Source: CAZIGK01 sp964538615 (lineage in GTDB: Bacteria > Pseudomonadota > Alphaproteobacteria > Rickettsiales > RI-342). Taken from it: a stretch of 30,103 nt of DNA. A program made the translations under genes and the position numbers. The notes beneath the pieces were generated by a model that was not told the DNA's origin, ran no database searches, and saw only the letters and a list, made by a program, of their open reading frames with translations. The stretch covers positions 1 to 30,103 of the forward strand of contig CAZIGK010000022.1 of NCBI GenBank assembly GCA_964538615.1, read 5' to 3'. This document shows positions 8,582 to 17,492 of this stretch, piece after piece (positions within the stretch are counted from its first letter, which is position 1; each line of letters starts with the position of its first letter).

Positions 8582-10369
8582 ATGAACAACGTTCAAAATG
8601 CCTCTTCTATTCCCTCTCTCCTCACCGATTTTGCATCCGCTCCTCTACCTGCGGCTCTCATTCGCTCGCTGGAGCGCATGGGCTTCACCACCCCCACCCC
8701 CATTCAGGCCGAAGCCATTCCGGTTGCCCTGGCAGGTAAGGATATTCTTGGCTCTGCGCAAACCGGCACCGGCAAAACCGGCGCGTTTGGCATTCCTTTG
8801 GTGGCGCATCTTCTCACCCACACCGAAGCCGCCGCTCTGATTCTGCTTCCCACCCGTGAACTGGCATCGCAGGTGATGGATGCCCTCCAGAAAATGATTG
8901 GCCAGAACCCCATCCGCACGGCTCTGCTGATTGGCGGGGATTCCATGAGCAAACAGTTGCAGCAACTGCGCGCCAAACCACGCCTGATTGTGGGCACGCC
9001 GGGACGTATCAATGACCTTTTGCTGCGCAAAACCCTCCAGTTAAACACCATTGAGTTTCTGGTGCTGGATGAAACCGACCGCATGCTGGATATGGGCTTT
9101 GGCATTCAGTTAGAAGCCATTGCCCGCCATCTGACCGCCCCAACGCGTCAAACCATGCTGTTCTCGGCTACTTTACCGAAAAATATCATGAAACTGGCGT
9201 CCAGCTACCTGACGGATCCGGTGCGTATCGCTATTGGCCATACCCATGAAACGGCTGCCGATGTGGTGCAGGAACATGCCCGTCTGCAGGAAGCAGAAAA
9301 ATACCCTCGCCTGCTAAGGGAACTGGACGAGCGGGAAGGCTCGGTCATTGTGTTTGTTAAAACCAAACATGGCGCAGATAAACTGGCGGATAAACTGAGC
9401 CGGGAAGACCATCAGGCCGATGCTCTGCATGGTGACCTTCGCCAGAACCGCCGCGACCGTGTGATTGCCAATTTCCGCAAGAAAAAATACCGCATTCTGG
9501 TTGCGACCGATGTCGCCGCCCGTGGGCTGGATATTCCACACATTGAGCATGTGATTAACTACGACCTTCCGCAAAGCCCGGAGGATTATATCCACCGCAT
9601 TGGCCGTACCGCCCGCGCGGGTGCCAAAGGCCATGCACTCACCCTTCTTGCCCCTCAGGATGCCGGAAAATGGCGCGCCATTCAGCGGCTGCTCAACCCG
9701 TCAGAATTCTCACAGGAGGACGAGTACGAACCACGCTCTGGCCGCAATCACAAACACGGCAAACCGGCTCAACGCGGCCACCGCAACCCGCGGGACGCAC
9801 GCAGCGGCGCACCGGATCCTTTCGCAGGCTTTAGCCGCAGTGACCGCCCGGAACGCTCAGCAGGGCGCTTTGACAAGGCGGAGCGTGGCGAACGCAGCGA
9901 GCGCAATACGTACACCCCTCGCTCCGAACGTGGTGAACGCACCGAGCGCGGCGAGCGCAATGCGTACGCCCCTCGCGCTCAGCGCAGCGAGCGCTTCGCC
10001 TCAGACGATCGTCCACAACGCAAAGTCCGTGACCATGATGGCTTCGCACAGGAGGCAGGCTTCCGCCCCCGTGAACGTCATGAGTCGCAGGATCGCTCCA
10101 TGCGCGAACAGCGCACGGAATCCCGTTGGGATAGCGCCCGCCCCTTCAAACGTCGGGAGGAAGAAGGCTCAACCTCTCCACGTCGGGCCGCCCATACGGG
10201 TGCCAAGCCCTATGGCAAAACAGAAGGCCAGCGCTTCGGTAAAGAACAGCGGGATAGCCGCCCCGTGAAAGCGGACTCTGCACGCAAAGCCCCCTCCAAA
10301 GCCGGGCGCTTCGCCGCAAACGATACCAGCAAAGCCAAAGCCTTCGCTAAAAAGCGCCGCGCTTCTTAG
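8582..10369 (+). CDS. DEAD-box ATP-dependent RNA helicase, RhlE/DeaD-like, with long basic tail
   Basis: The protein unwinds or remodels RNA in an ATP-dependent way. With the ATG at 8582 it has 595 residues. An in-frame ATG at 8525 would add a Cys-rich stretch untypical of the family, so I prefer 8582, although neither start has a strong ribosome site. The helicase core covers about residues 12-385: Q motif GFTTPTPIQ, motif I AQTGTGKT (59-66), PTRELA, motif II DETD (163-166), SAT (195-197), ATDVAARGLDIP and HRIGRTARAG. Motif II has Thr in place of the usual Ala. The last roughly 200 residues are an Arg/Glu/Ser/Lys-rich, probably disordered tail with short internal repeats such as SERGERTERGERN. 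Such tails usually bind RNA. Which paralogue it is (RhlE, DeaD or other) cannot be settled here. Confidence 0.93.
   Translation: MNNVQNASSIPSLLTDFASAPLPAALIRSLERMGFTTPTPIQAEAIPVALAGKDILGSAQTGTGKTGAFGIPLVAHLLTHTEAAALILLPTRELASQVMDALQKMIGQNPIRTALLIGGDSMSKQLQQLRAKPRLIVGTPGRINDLLLRKTLQLNTIEFLVLDETDRMLDMGFGIQLEAIARHLTAPTRQTMLFSATLPKNIMKLASSYLTDPVRIAIGHTHETAADVVQEHARLQEAEKYPRLLRELDEREGSVIVFVKTKHGADKLADKLSREDHQADALHGDLRQNRRDRVIANFRKKKYRILVATDVAARGLDIPHIEHVINYDLPQSPEDYIHRIGRTARAGAKGHALTLLAPQDAGKWRAIQRLLNPSEFSQEDEYEPRSGRNHKHGKPAQRGHRNPRDARSGAPDPFAGFSRSDRPERSAGRFDKAERGERSERNTYTPRSERGERTERGERNAYAPRAQRSERFASDDRPQRKVRDHDGFAQEAGFRPRERHESQDRSMREQRTESRWDSARPFKRREEEGSTSPRRAAHTGAKPYGKTEGQRFGKEQRDSRPVKADSARKAPSKAGRFAANDTSKAKAFAKKRRAS
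9880..9985 (+). repeat. Short tandem coding repeat in helicase tail
   Basis: Two copies of a stretch encoding roughly SERN(T/A)Y(T/A)PR followed by Ser/Arg/Glu-rich residues lie in tandem; GCGCAAT followed by CGTAC recurs about 60 bases apart. This looks like in-frame expansion of the disordered RNA-binding tail. Confidence 0.55.
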
Positions 10370-10686
10370 AAAGTCGCGTTGATACTCAGGTCCAGAGGCC
10401 GCCTCTCCCACTCGCATAACGCCTTCATCAGCCATATGTGAACACAGGGAAAGGCGGCTGTTCTGTTGCTTTGCAAGGAAAAAACGCACCCTATACACGC
10501 TTAGCACTGGAAAAAGCCTTTAGCTTTCACTATATAGAGTGATTCGCATCGGCAGGTTCCGCCTGCCGGTAGCATGGGCTATGCCTGCATCATGCCTACA
10601 TGTTGCACCGCTGCGCCTGTGTTGACGACCCACGACCAACCCCGTTCTTGACACCCGACGTCAGCCCTTTCAGGAAGCGCATCTCT
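10370..10686. other. 317-base intergenic region and leader of rpoD
   Basis: No gene is supported here. Possible promoter elements are TTGCAA (10471-10476) with TATACA (10492-10497), whose 15-base spacing is short, and a TATATA near 10531. A strong hairpin at 10550-10568 (CGGCAGG, loop, CCTGCCG) lies about 120 bases upstream of the rpoD start. It has no T-run, so it is a leader structure rather than a clear terminator. Confidence 0.4.
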
Positions 10687-12873
10687 ATGGCCAGCAAAGC
10701 GACCAAGAAGACCGACACCGCCCCCGATACCACTGCGGAAGCCAAAAGCTCTGCCAAAACAAAAGCCACCACTCCCGCCAGCCCGGAAAAAGCTCTGGTA
10801 ACTAAACTGCTGACGCAGGGTAAGAAAAAAGGCTTCCTGACGCTGGACGAGCTGCATAGTGTGCTGCCAGAAGACCAGTACGAACCGGAACAGTTGGAAA
10901 ATATCATTTCCGTGCTGGAAGATTCCGGCATCGCCATCCGCGATGACGATAAAGACACAGAGGATAAAGTCGCTGAACGCGGCAGCTTCGATCTGGATGA
11001 AGATGAACCGGAAGATTATGGCCGCACGGATGATCCGGTGCGCATGTACCTTCGTGAAATGGGCAACGTAGAACTCCTCTCCCGCGAAGGAGAAATTGCG
11101 CTGGCCAAACGCATTGAAAAAGGGCGTCAGGCCATTATTGGCTCCCTCTGCGAAATGCCCTTCATTATCCGCCAATTTGCAGACTGGATGGATCAGCTTT
11201 CCGATGAATCCATGCTGCTGCGGGATATTCTGGATCTGGACGCCACCTACGGTGCCGGCCCGGCTGGCGATGAGCTGGAAGGCGAAGCCGGGTCACTCGT
11301 GATAGAAGATGCTGCCCCCGCCGCTCCTGCCGTCATCCTGCCGACCCCTGCCATGGAAGAGGATAAACCCGCGGGCAAAAGCACCAAAGGCAAGAACAAA
11401 GCTCTCCCGGAACCCGAAGAGACCTCCTCTAAACCCGTTAAAGAGAAGCCTGCCAAAGCCGCCAAACCTTCCCGCGCGCTGGATGATGAAGATTTTGACG
11501 ACGAGGAAGAAGACGATATCCTGCTGGATGATGAGGAAGAGGAAGAAGGCGAAGAAGAATCCGAATCCAGCTTCGATGGCGATGATGAAGACGAGTATGA
11601 TGACAATATCTCCATCTCCGCGATGGAAATGAAATTGCTACCGCAAATTTTAGAGCTGTTTGGCGAATACACCCAGTATGGCGAACAACTGCGCAGCCTG
11701 CATCTCAAATCGCTGCAAGCGACTCTGGGGCAGGGCAGCTTCACCCCGGCAGATGAGAAAAAGGCCGCCGAACTGCGCAAAAAAATCGCTGGCCTGATGG
11801 AAAATCTCCGCCTGAGCAATCAAACGCTGGACAACCTGTTAGCACGTCTTTATGAGCGCCATAAGACCCTGATCGGGTGGGAAACCGACCTGCTGAAACT
11901 GGCCACGGATTATAAGGTCAGTCGCAAAAGCTTCCTGAAAGCCTACACCGACCACGAACTGGATGCCGACTGGCTGGTACAGGTAGGCAAACTGAAAGAA
12001 AAAGGCTGGAAAGAACTGGTCGCGGAACAAGCGGATAAAATCGCCGACATCCGCCGTCAGGTACTGCATTTCGCGCAGGAAGAAGAACTCACCATTGTGG
12101 ATTTCAAGCGCATCACCCTGTCTGTCCAAAAGGGAGAGCGCAGCGCCTCAAAAGCCAAGAAAGAAATGATCGAGGCTAACCTGCGACTGGTGATTTCCAT
12201 TGCCAAGAAATACACCAACCGCGGCCTGCAATTCCTTGATCTGATTCAGGAAGGCAATATTGGCCTGATGAAAGCAGTCGATAAGTTTGAATACCGGCGC
12301 GGCTACAAATTCTCTACCTATGCTACCTGGTGGATTCGGCAGGCCATTACCCGCTCCATTGCGGATCAGGCGCGCACCATCCGTATCCCGGTGCACATGA
12401 TTGAGACCATTAACAAAATCGTGCGCACCAGCCGCCAGATTCTGCACGAAATCGGACGCGAACCAACCCCGGAAGAACTGGCAGAACGCCTTGCCATGCC
12501 ACTGGATAAGGTGCGCAAGGTGATGAAAATTGCCAAAGAACCGGTCTCTCTGGAAACCCCCATCGGGGATGAAGAAGACTCGCACCTCGGCGATTTCATT
12601 GAAGACAAAAATGCCGTGCTGCCATTGGAAGCCGCCATTCAGTCCAACCTGCGCGAAACCACAACCCGCATCCTCGCCTCGCTCACCCCACGGGAAGAGC
12701 GGGTGTTGCGCATGCGCTTCGGCATCGGCATGAATACAGATCACACGCTGGAAGAGGTGGGACAACAATTTTCCGTCACGCGGGAACGTATTCGCCAAAT
12801 TGAAGCCAAAGCCTTGCGCAAACTGAAACACCCCAGCCGCTCACGTAAATTGCGCAGCTTCCTTGACACATAA
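10687..12873 (+). CDS. rpoD: RNA polymerase primary sigma factor RpoD (sigma-70)
   Basis: This is the housekeeping sigma factor that directs RNA polymerase to -35/-10 promoters. The ATG at 10687 gives MASKATKK and 728 residues; an upstream in-frame ATG at 10600 would add a non-conserved Cys-rich stretch. Region 1.1 lies near residues 30-100 (KKGFLTLDELHSVLP), region 1.2 at DPVRMYLREMGNVELLSREGE, and region 2 at RLVISIAKKYTNRGLQFLDL through FSTYATWWIRQAITRS. Region 4 ends with the helix-turn-helix EEVGQQFSVTRERIRQIE. The non-conserved region between 1.2 and 2 is enlarged. It contains a Pro/Ala/Lys-rich stretch and then about 42 residues that are almost all Asp/Glu/Ser (11479-11606). The protein is longer than the 613 residues of E. 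coli sigma-70. dnaG is not adjacent. Confidence 0.97.
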   Translation: MASKATKKTDTAPDTTAEAKSSAKTKATTPASPEKALVTKLLTQGKKKGFLTLDELHSVLPEDQYEPEQLENIISVLEDSGIAIRDDDKDTEDKVAERGSFDLDEDEPEDYGRTDDPVRMYLREMGNVELLSREGEIALAKRIEKGRQAIIGSLCEMPFIIRQFADWMDQLSDESMLLRDILDLDATYGAGPAGDELEGEAGSLVIEDAAPAAPAVILPTPAMEEDKPAGKSTKGKNKALPEPEETSSKPVKEKPAKAAKPSRALDDEDFDDEEEDDILLDDEEEEEGEEESESSFDGDDEDEYDDNISISAMEMKLLPQILELFGEYTQYGEQLRSLHLKSLQATLGQGSFTPADEKKAAELRKKIAGLMENLRLSNQTLDNLLARLYERHKTLIGWETDLLKLATDYKVSRKSFLKAYTDHELDADWLVQVGKLKEKGWKELVAEQADKIADIRRQVLHFAQEEELTIVDFKRITLSVQKGERSASKAKKEMIEANLRLVISIAKKYTNRGLQFLDLIQEGNIGLMKAVDKFEYRRGYKFSTYATWWIRQAITRSIADQARTIRIPVHMIETINKIVRTSRQILHEIGREPTPEELAERLAMPLDKVRKVMKIAKEPVSLETPIGDEEDSHLGDFIEDKNAVLPLEAAIQSNLRETTTRILASLTPREERVLRMRFGIGMNTDHTLEEVGQQFSVTRERIRQIEAKALRKLKHPSRSRKLRSFLDT

Positions 12874-12938
12874 GTAAAACTATCTTTCATAGGCGCGCAC
12901 TATTAGAAAAACAAATGAAAGACAGTAATGCTTTGCGT

Positions 12939-12967
12939 TTTTCAAACCAGACGCTCTGGTCTATACT
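12939..12967 (+). promoter_or_regulatory. Candidate promoter with palindromic operator, secretion operon
   Basis: TTTTCA (12939-12944) and TATACT (12962-12967) are 17 bases apart. The spacer holds a perfect palindrome ACCAGA-CGC-TCTGGT (12946-12960), a position where a bound repressor or activator would control RNA polymerase directly. It is the only reasonable promoter between rpoD and the ABC gene. Confidence 0.45.
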
Positions 12968-13132
12968 GCGTTGCGAGATGATTGTTACCTGAAATAAGAA
13001 AGGCACGACACACGATACGGCTCTGACGGCTACAGCGCATGTCTCCTCCCCCGTAAGGCGTTGCGATTCGTCCATAGCCATTCTGTTGCATGTGCCACGC
13101 TTGATGAAAATGACCCTAGCCTAGATGGTGCC

Positions 13133-14890
13133 ATGCTACCTGCTGTCAACCAACCTGTTCCAACCTCCGCTGCCCTGCTACGCATGCTCATGCAGCATAT
13201 TCTGCTGCCCGGCAAAGCCTTCCTGCTCGCCGCTATTGTTTATACCTTTGCCACCAGTCTGCTCACACTGGTAGTGCCACTCGCTATTCAAACCCTCATC
13301 AACAGCGTGGCCAACACCTCTATCACCCAATCACTGGTGGTTTTGACCGGTTTTGTGTTTATCCTCCTGCTCCTCTCCGCTGTGCTTTATGGCCTCAGGC
13401 TACACGCCATGGAGCTATTTGAACGCCATGTCTTCGCCCGCATCGCTATGGATGTCACCCACACCATGCTGCACGCCTGCCCTCTGTCGCTGGATGGCAT
13501 GAATCGCGGCGCGCTCATGAACCGTTTTTTTGAAGTCATGCACGTACAAAAAAGCGTCCCCACCCTGTTTATTGGTGGCATTACACTGGTGCTGCAATGC
13601 GTGATTGGCCTGTGTCTTGTTTCGTTTTACCACCCCTATTTTCTGGCTCTCAGTCTGGTACTGGTGCTGGCCGCGTTCCTCATCTGGCTGCCGTGGCATC
13701 GGGGTGCACAGGTCAATGCCGTCAAAGTCTCCACCTCCCGTTATCGCATGGCAGAATGGCTGGAAGAACTGGGGCGCACCAATGGCTTTTTCCGCTCTTC
13801 CAGCCGTCTGCCCCGCGCCACCGCCGTCTCTAATGATCTCACCCACCGCTACCTCTCCTACCGGGAGCGGTTTTTCTTCTGCAATATGGCGCAGGTACTG
13901 GGGTTCTTAACCCTGTATGTGCTGGCCAGCACCGCCTTGCTGGGGTTGGGTGGGTGGCTGGTGATGCAGGGGCAGTTAACCTTAGGGCAACTGGTGGCGG
14001 CTGAACTGGTGCTCTCCGGCGTGTTTTACGGCTTCACCCGTATCGGCTATTACCTGATGATGTACTACGAGCTCTGCGCCGGCGCCCAAAAACTGGATAG
14101 CATGCTCTCCATCCCACAGGAACCTGCGCCCGCGCATCCAACCCCCTGGAAACCGAACGCCAGCGGCTGTGACGTACGTTTCCAGCAAGTGCGCTGCCCC
14201 TTTCACGAGCAGGAATACCGTCTGGATTTCACCCTGCCACCCGGTAGCCATACCCTCGCCATGGCCGAGGATGAAACCCTGCCCCATCTTCTGGCGGAAC
14301 TCCTTCTGGCAGAACGCCCACCCAGCCATGGCCAGTTATTGCTGAATGGACGCGATGCCGACCAACTGGCGCTGGCGGAATTGCGGCAACAGGTATTGTT
14401 GGTGGAAAGTGGGCAGTTAATTGCTGCGGATAGTATTGCGGAATGTTTTGAACTTTCGGCACCCGGTATCACGCGTAGCCAAATGATGCACTGGCTGGAA
14501 CACGTGGAGCTGGATCATGTGTTGTGCCGCCTGCCCGACGGGCTGGATAGCACCCTCACCCCCAATGGCTACCCTTTCACCTTCCCGGAGCAAATTCGCC
14601 TGAAAATCGCGCTGGCACTGGCGGCCAAACCCAGCCTGCTCATCCTCAGCTATTTACCCGATTGTCTGGAAGAAGCACAACGCCATCGGCTGTTCCAGCG
14701 GCTTGCCGCCCTGCCGGGCCTGACCCTGCTGTATGTGACCCACCGTCCGGATGTGGAAGGCTTCAGTCACTACCTGTTGCTTGGCACACAGCAGCAACAG
14801 TTTGTCGCCTCACAGCAACAACTGGTGTTTCCCTTCCCGGCCGGCACCACACCTCACCCAGCGCCTCACCCAGTGGAGGACGCCCAATGA
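13133..14890 (+). CDS. ABC exporter-like protein with degenerate, ATPase-dead nucleotide-binding domain
   Basis: The N-terminal half (about residues 15-320) is a type I ABC exporter membrane domain with about six hydrophobic segments. The C-terminal half keeps the outline of an ABC ATPase but not its chemistry. The Walker A position reads AMAEDETLPHLL (near 14248-14292) with no GKS/T. The Q-loop Gln is replaced in LLVESGQL. The LSGGQ signature reads FTFPEQIRLKIALA (near 14573-14617). Walker B reads LLILSYLPDCLEE (14636-14674) without Asp-Glu. Only the H-loop THRP (14738-14749) survives. It overlaps the membrane-fusion gene by ATGA, which suggests a type I secretion complex. How it would be powered is unclear; a partner ATPase elsewhere is possible. 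An in-frame TTG at 13061 with a weak AAGG just upstream is an alternative start adding 24 residues. Confidence 0.8.
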   Translation: MLPAVNQPVPTSAALLRMLMQHILLPGKAFLLAAIVYTFATSLLTLVVPLAIQTLINSVANTSITQSLVVLTGFVFILLLLSAVLYGLRLHAMELFERHVFARIAMDVTHTMLHACPLSLDGMNRGALMNRFFEVMHVQKSVPTLFIGGITLVLQCVIGLCLVSFYHPYFLALSLVLVLAAFLIWLPWHRGAQVNAVKVSTSRYRMAEWLEELGRTNGFFRSSSRLPRATAVSNDLTHRYLSYRERFFFCNMAQVLGFLTLYVLASTALLGLGGWLVMQGQLTLGQLVAAELVLSGVFYGFTRIGYYLMMYYELCAGAQKLDSMLSIPQEPAPAHPTPWKPNASGCDVRFQQVRCPFHEQEYRLDFTLPPGSHTLAMAEDETLPHLLAELLLAERPPSHGQLLLNGRDADQLALAELRQQVLLVESGQLIAADSIAECFELSAPGITRSQMMHWLEHVELDHVLCRLPDGLDSTLTPNGYPFTFPEQIRLKIALALAAKPSLLILSYLPDCLEEAQRHRLFQRLAALPGLTLLYVTHRPDVEGFSHYLLLGTQQQQFVASQQQLVFPFPAGTTPHPAPHPVEDAQ

Positions 14891-15951
14891 ACCCGCCACT
14901 CACGCATCAACCCGTGATGGAACGCATCCGCCTCCCGCGTGCGGGTCGTATCGCCATCATGCTGGTTCTGCTCAGCCTATCCCTCCTCATCGGCGCCCTG
15001 TTTGTGCCGTGGGTACAAACGGCCGCTGGCACTGGCAGTATCATCGCCTACCGACCAGATACCCAGCAGCAGAATATTCAGGCCATGGTGGCGGGTCGTA
15101 TCGCCAAATGGTATGTACGGGACGGACAATATGTGCAAGCCGGTGACCCGATTGCGGATATCATGGACATGGATCCCAACTTCGTGGAACGCCTGCGGCT
15201 GGAACGGGATGCCGCTCGCAAAAGTCTGCAAGCCGCCCGCATCGCCGCTGAGACCGCCAAGCTGGATTACCTCCGCCAGCAGGATCTCTATCGCTCTGGC
15301 CTCAGCGCCCGCAAGGAGATGGAAAAAGCCCAAATTAGCTTTTCCTCCTGGGAAGCGAAACAAGCGGAAGCCGCTGGCAAACTCGCCATGGCAGAAACCA
15401 AACTCTCCCGCCAGCAAACCCAGCATGTGCTGGCACCACGCAATGGCCGTATTTTACGGGTCAACCCGGCGGGCGAAAACGTCACCGTCGTCAAAGCAGG
15501 GGATATTCTGGCCACCTTTGTGCCAGAACAACAGGAACCCATGGTCGAGCTGTATATTCGCGGTCTGGATGCCCCTCTGGTCTACCCCGGACGTGATGTG
15601 CGACTGCAATTTGAAGGGTGGCCCGCCATTCAATTTAGCGGCTGGCCCTCTATCTCGGCGGGAACTTTCGCAGGCGAGGTTCTGGCCGTGGATCCGTCTC
15701 TCTCCAACAACGGCAAATTCCGTGTTTTAATTCACCCTAAACCCGGCGAACATTGGCCAGACGAGCATTACCTGCGCCTTGGCACCCGCGTGCAGGGCTG
15801 GATTTTGCTGGATACAGTCGCCCTTGGCTATGAACTCTGGCGTCAACTCAACGGCTTCCCGCCAGAAAATAATCTGTCAACCGCATCCGATAACCCGACC
15901 GCGGCCAAACCCAAAGCCTCCAAAACTAACGGCAAGGATGCCACACCATGA
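14887..15951 (+). CDS. HlyD-family periplasmic membrane-fusion protein
   Basis: This 354-residue adaptor would link the inner-membrane ABC protein to the outer-membrane channel. It has a short cytoplasmic N-terminus, one membrane helix at about residues 20-41 (GRIAIMLVLLSLSLLIGALF), a split biotinyl-lipoyl domain (VAGRIAKWYVRDGQYVQAGDPI and, after the hairpin, RNGRILRVNPAGENVTVVKAGD), a modest alpha-helical hairpin between them, and a beta-barrel part. The C-terminal 30 residues are Lys/Ala/Thr-rich. It is shorter than classical HlyD because the coiled coil is short. The ATG at 14887 overlaps the stop codon of the ABC gene (ATGA), and its own stop overlaps the next start, so the three genes are translationally coupled. 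Confidence 0.9.
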   Translation: MNPPLTHQPVMERIRLPRAGRIAIMLVLLSLSLLIGALFVPWVQTAAGTGSIIAYRPDTQQQNIQAMVAGRIAKWYVRDGQYVQAGDPIADIMDMDPNFVERLRLERDAARKSLQAARIAAETAKLDYLRQQDLYRSGLSARKEMEKAQISFSSWEAKQAEAAGKLAMAETKLSRQQTQHVLAPRNGRILRVNPAGENVTVVKAGDILATFVPEQQEPMVELYIRGLDAPLVYPGRDVRLQFEGWPAIQFSGWPSISAGTFAGEVLAVDPSLSNNGKFRVLIHPKPGEHWPDEHYLRLGTRVQGWILLDTVALGYELWRQLNGFPPENNLSTASDNPTAAKPKASKTNGKDATP

Positions 15952-17384
15952 TCCCCATTGTGCGCAGCTTTGTCCGCCGCCTATCGCTACTGGGCAGCCT
16001 GTGCCTGCTCCTACTCTTCACTCCACTGCCCACGCAGGCAGAGGAGCCATCTCTCCAGCTGCAACAGGTATTGCAATCCACCCGCAGCCATTACCCCAAA
16101 ATACAGGAAGCACAGGAAAAAATAGCGGAATCCACCGGCAAGGTACAGGAAGCCCGTGGCGCCTTCGACTGGTATTACCAGCAATCCAGTTTCAACCGCA
16201 TGCATGGTTATTATGATGGCCGCTTTAGCGAGCATCAGGTGCGCCGCCGCCTTTCGTCCACGGGGGCAGAGGTGTATGGCGGCTGGCGCATGTCAGATGG
16301 CAGTTTTCCCCTGTATGAAGACCAGTTTCGCACCGGTTCCGAGGGAGAATACCATATCGGCATGATGCTCTCACTCTGGCGTGATCGGGTGATGGACGAG
16401 GAACGGTTCAAGCTGGCGGATGCCGAACTGGAGCTGCAACAACAACAGGCGGAATTACTACTGACCCGACTGGCCATGGATTATGACGCCACCACCGCCT
16501 ATCTGGACTGGCTGGCAGCAGGCCTGACTCTGCGCGTGGCAGAAGACCAACTGGCGCTGGCGCAGGAACGCCAGCAAGGGTTTGCAACCCGTGTCAGTAA
16601 GGGAGATCTGGCTCGCATCTATCTGACAGAAAACCAGCAATATATCCTCAAGCGGGAAGGCGATGTCGTAGAAGCCCGCCGCCAACTGGATAATGCCGCG
16701 CTCCGCCTGAGCCTTTATTGGCGGGATACGGCAGGCACTCCCATCACCCCGGACAAAAACGCCCTCCCGCCAGATGTACAAGCACCATCCCCCCTACAAC
16801 TGGCGAATCTGGAGCAGGAAATCCAGCGTGTCCAACAATTGCAACCGGAACGTATTGTGCTGGATCTGGCGGCGGAGCGGCAGAAAAAGCGTCTGCAACT
16901 AGGCGAAAACGCCCTGCTTCCGCAAGTGGATTTTTTGCTGGAAACAGCGCGTGACATCGGTACCGGCCCCACCCCCCGACAAGAGACGGAAGCCAAGGTC
17001 GGCGTAAAAATCAGCGTCCCCCTGCAACAAAATGTTGGCCGAGGCCGCATGGCACAATCACAGGCCGCCATCCGCCAGTTGGAACAACGCAAACGCCTGC
17101 TCAATGACCGTCTGGCCACGGAAATTATCGCCGCGGCGACCAATTACGAAGCCGCACAAAAAGCCGCGAATCTGGCAGAAGATGCGGTAGATGCCGCCAG
17201 CACGATGCAACAGGCGGAAGCCAGACGCTTCAATTCCGGGGCAACAGATTTCTTCGTTCTCAACCTGCGGGAAGAAAAAACCGCAGAAGCACGCATTGCC
17301 CGCATTCGCGCCTATGCTAAATGGTGGGAGGCCACGGCGCGCTATTTTATCACGACTCTGCGGCAGGATAAGCTGACCCCCTAG
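15948..17384 (+). CDS. TolC-like outer-membrane efflux/secretion protein
   Basis: A signal peptide (RRLSLLGSLCLLLLFTPLPT, probable cleavage after TQA near residue 31) precedes a 478-residue protein with the alternating long helices of TolC/OEP trimers: LQQVLQSTRSHYPKIQEAQEK near the start, and LAAERQKKRLQLGENALLPQ leading the second repeat near residue 305. TolC-type proteins form the outer-membrane duct of type I secretion and efflux machines. The ATG overlaps the stop of the fusion-protein gene. It is the last gene of the operon and is followed by a strong hairpin at 17429. The substrate cannot be read from the sequence; the giant RTX protein upstream is the obvious candidate. Confidence 0.9.
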   Translation: MIPIVRSFVRRLSLLGSLCLLLLFTPLPTQAEEPSLQLQQVLQSTRSHYPKIQEAQEKIAESTGKVQEARGAFDWYYQQSSFNRMHGYYDGRFSEHQVRRRLSSTGAEVYGGWRMSDGSFPLYEDQFRTGSEGEYHIGMMLSLWRDRVMDEERFKLADAELELQQQQAELLLTRLAMDYDATTAYLDWLAAGLTLRVAEDQLALAQERQQGFATRVSKGDLARIYLTENQQYILKREGDVVEARRQLDNAALRLSLYWRDTAGTPITPDKNALPPDVQAPSPLQLANLEQEIQRVQQLQPERIVLDLAAERQKKRLQLGENALLPQVDFLLETARDIGTGPTPRQETEAKVGVKISVPLQQNVGRGRMAQSQAAIRQLEQRKRLLNDRLATEIIAAATNYEAAQKAANLAEDAVDAASTMQQAEARRFNSGATDFFVLNLREEKTAEARIARIRAYAKWWEATARYFITTLRQDKLTP

Positions 17385-17400
17385 AGGCGGTCGTCACAAA

Positions 17401-17427
17401 ACCTATACGACAAGACCTATACGACAA
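17401..17427. repeat. Short tandem repeat before the terminator
   Basis: The 13-mer ACCTATACGACAA is present at 17401-17413 and again at 17415-17427, directly upstream of the terminator hairpin. It is probably a small slippage duplication; no function is evident. Confidence 0.7.
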
Positions 17428-17428
17428 A

Positions 17429-17451
17429 GGCTCACCCGTGCTGGGTGAGCC
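17429..17451. terminator. Bidirectional terminator between the tolC-like gene and glpX
   Basis: A perfect 9-bp stem (GGCTCACCC / GGGTGAGCC) with a GTGCT loop is extended by two A-T pairs. TTGTT follows on the plus strand and a T-rich stretch on the minus strand. It lies between convergent genes, so it can end both transcripts. Confidence 0.8.
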
Positions 17452-17492
17452 TTGTTATGACAGATGAACGCTAAAAATCCGCAGGCAACAGC

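Noticed and set aside
8168..8596. Open frames on both strands in the region upstream of the helicase
   Set aside because: No family resemblance or ribosome sites; the region is better explained as leader and intergenic DNA.
9880..9985. CRISPR-like repeat appearance in the helicase tail
   Set aside because: The repeats are in frame, coding and without unique spacers, so this is protein low complexity.
12883..12922. Inverted repeat TCTTTCAT/ATGAAAGA after rpoD as a terminator
   Set aside because: The stem is AT-rich with a 24-base loop and no T-run; it could be chance.
13061..13132. TTG start for the ABC protein adding 24 residues
   Set aside because: The AAGG is too close to the TTG and the added residues are unlike an exporter N-terminus; kept only as an alternative.
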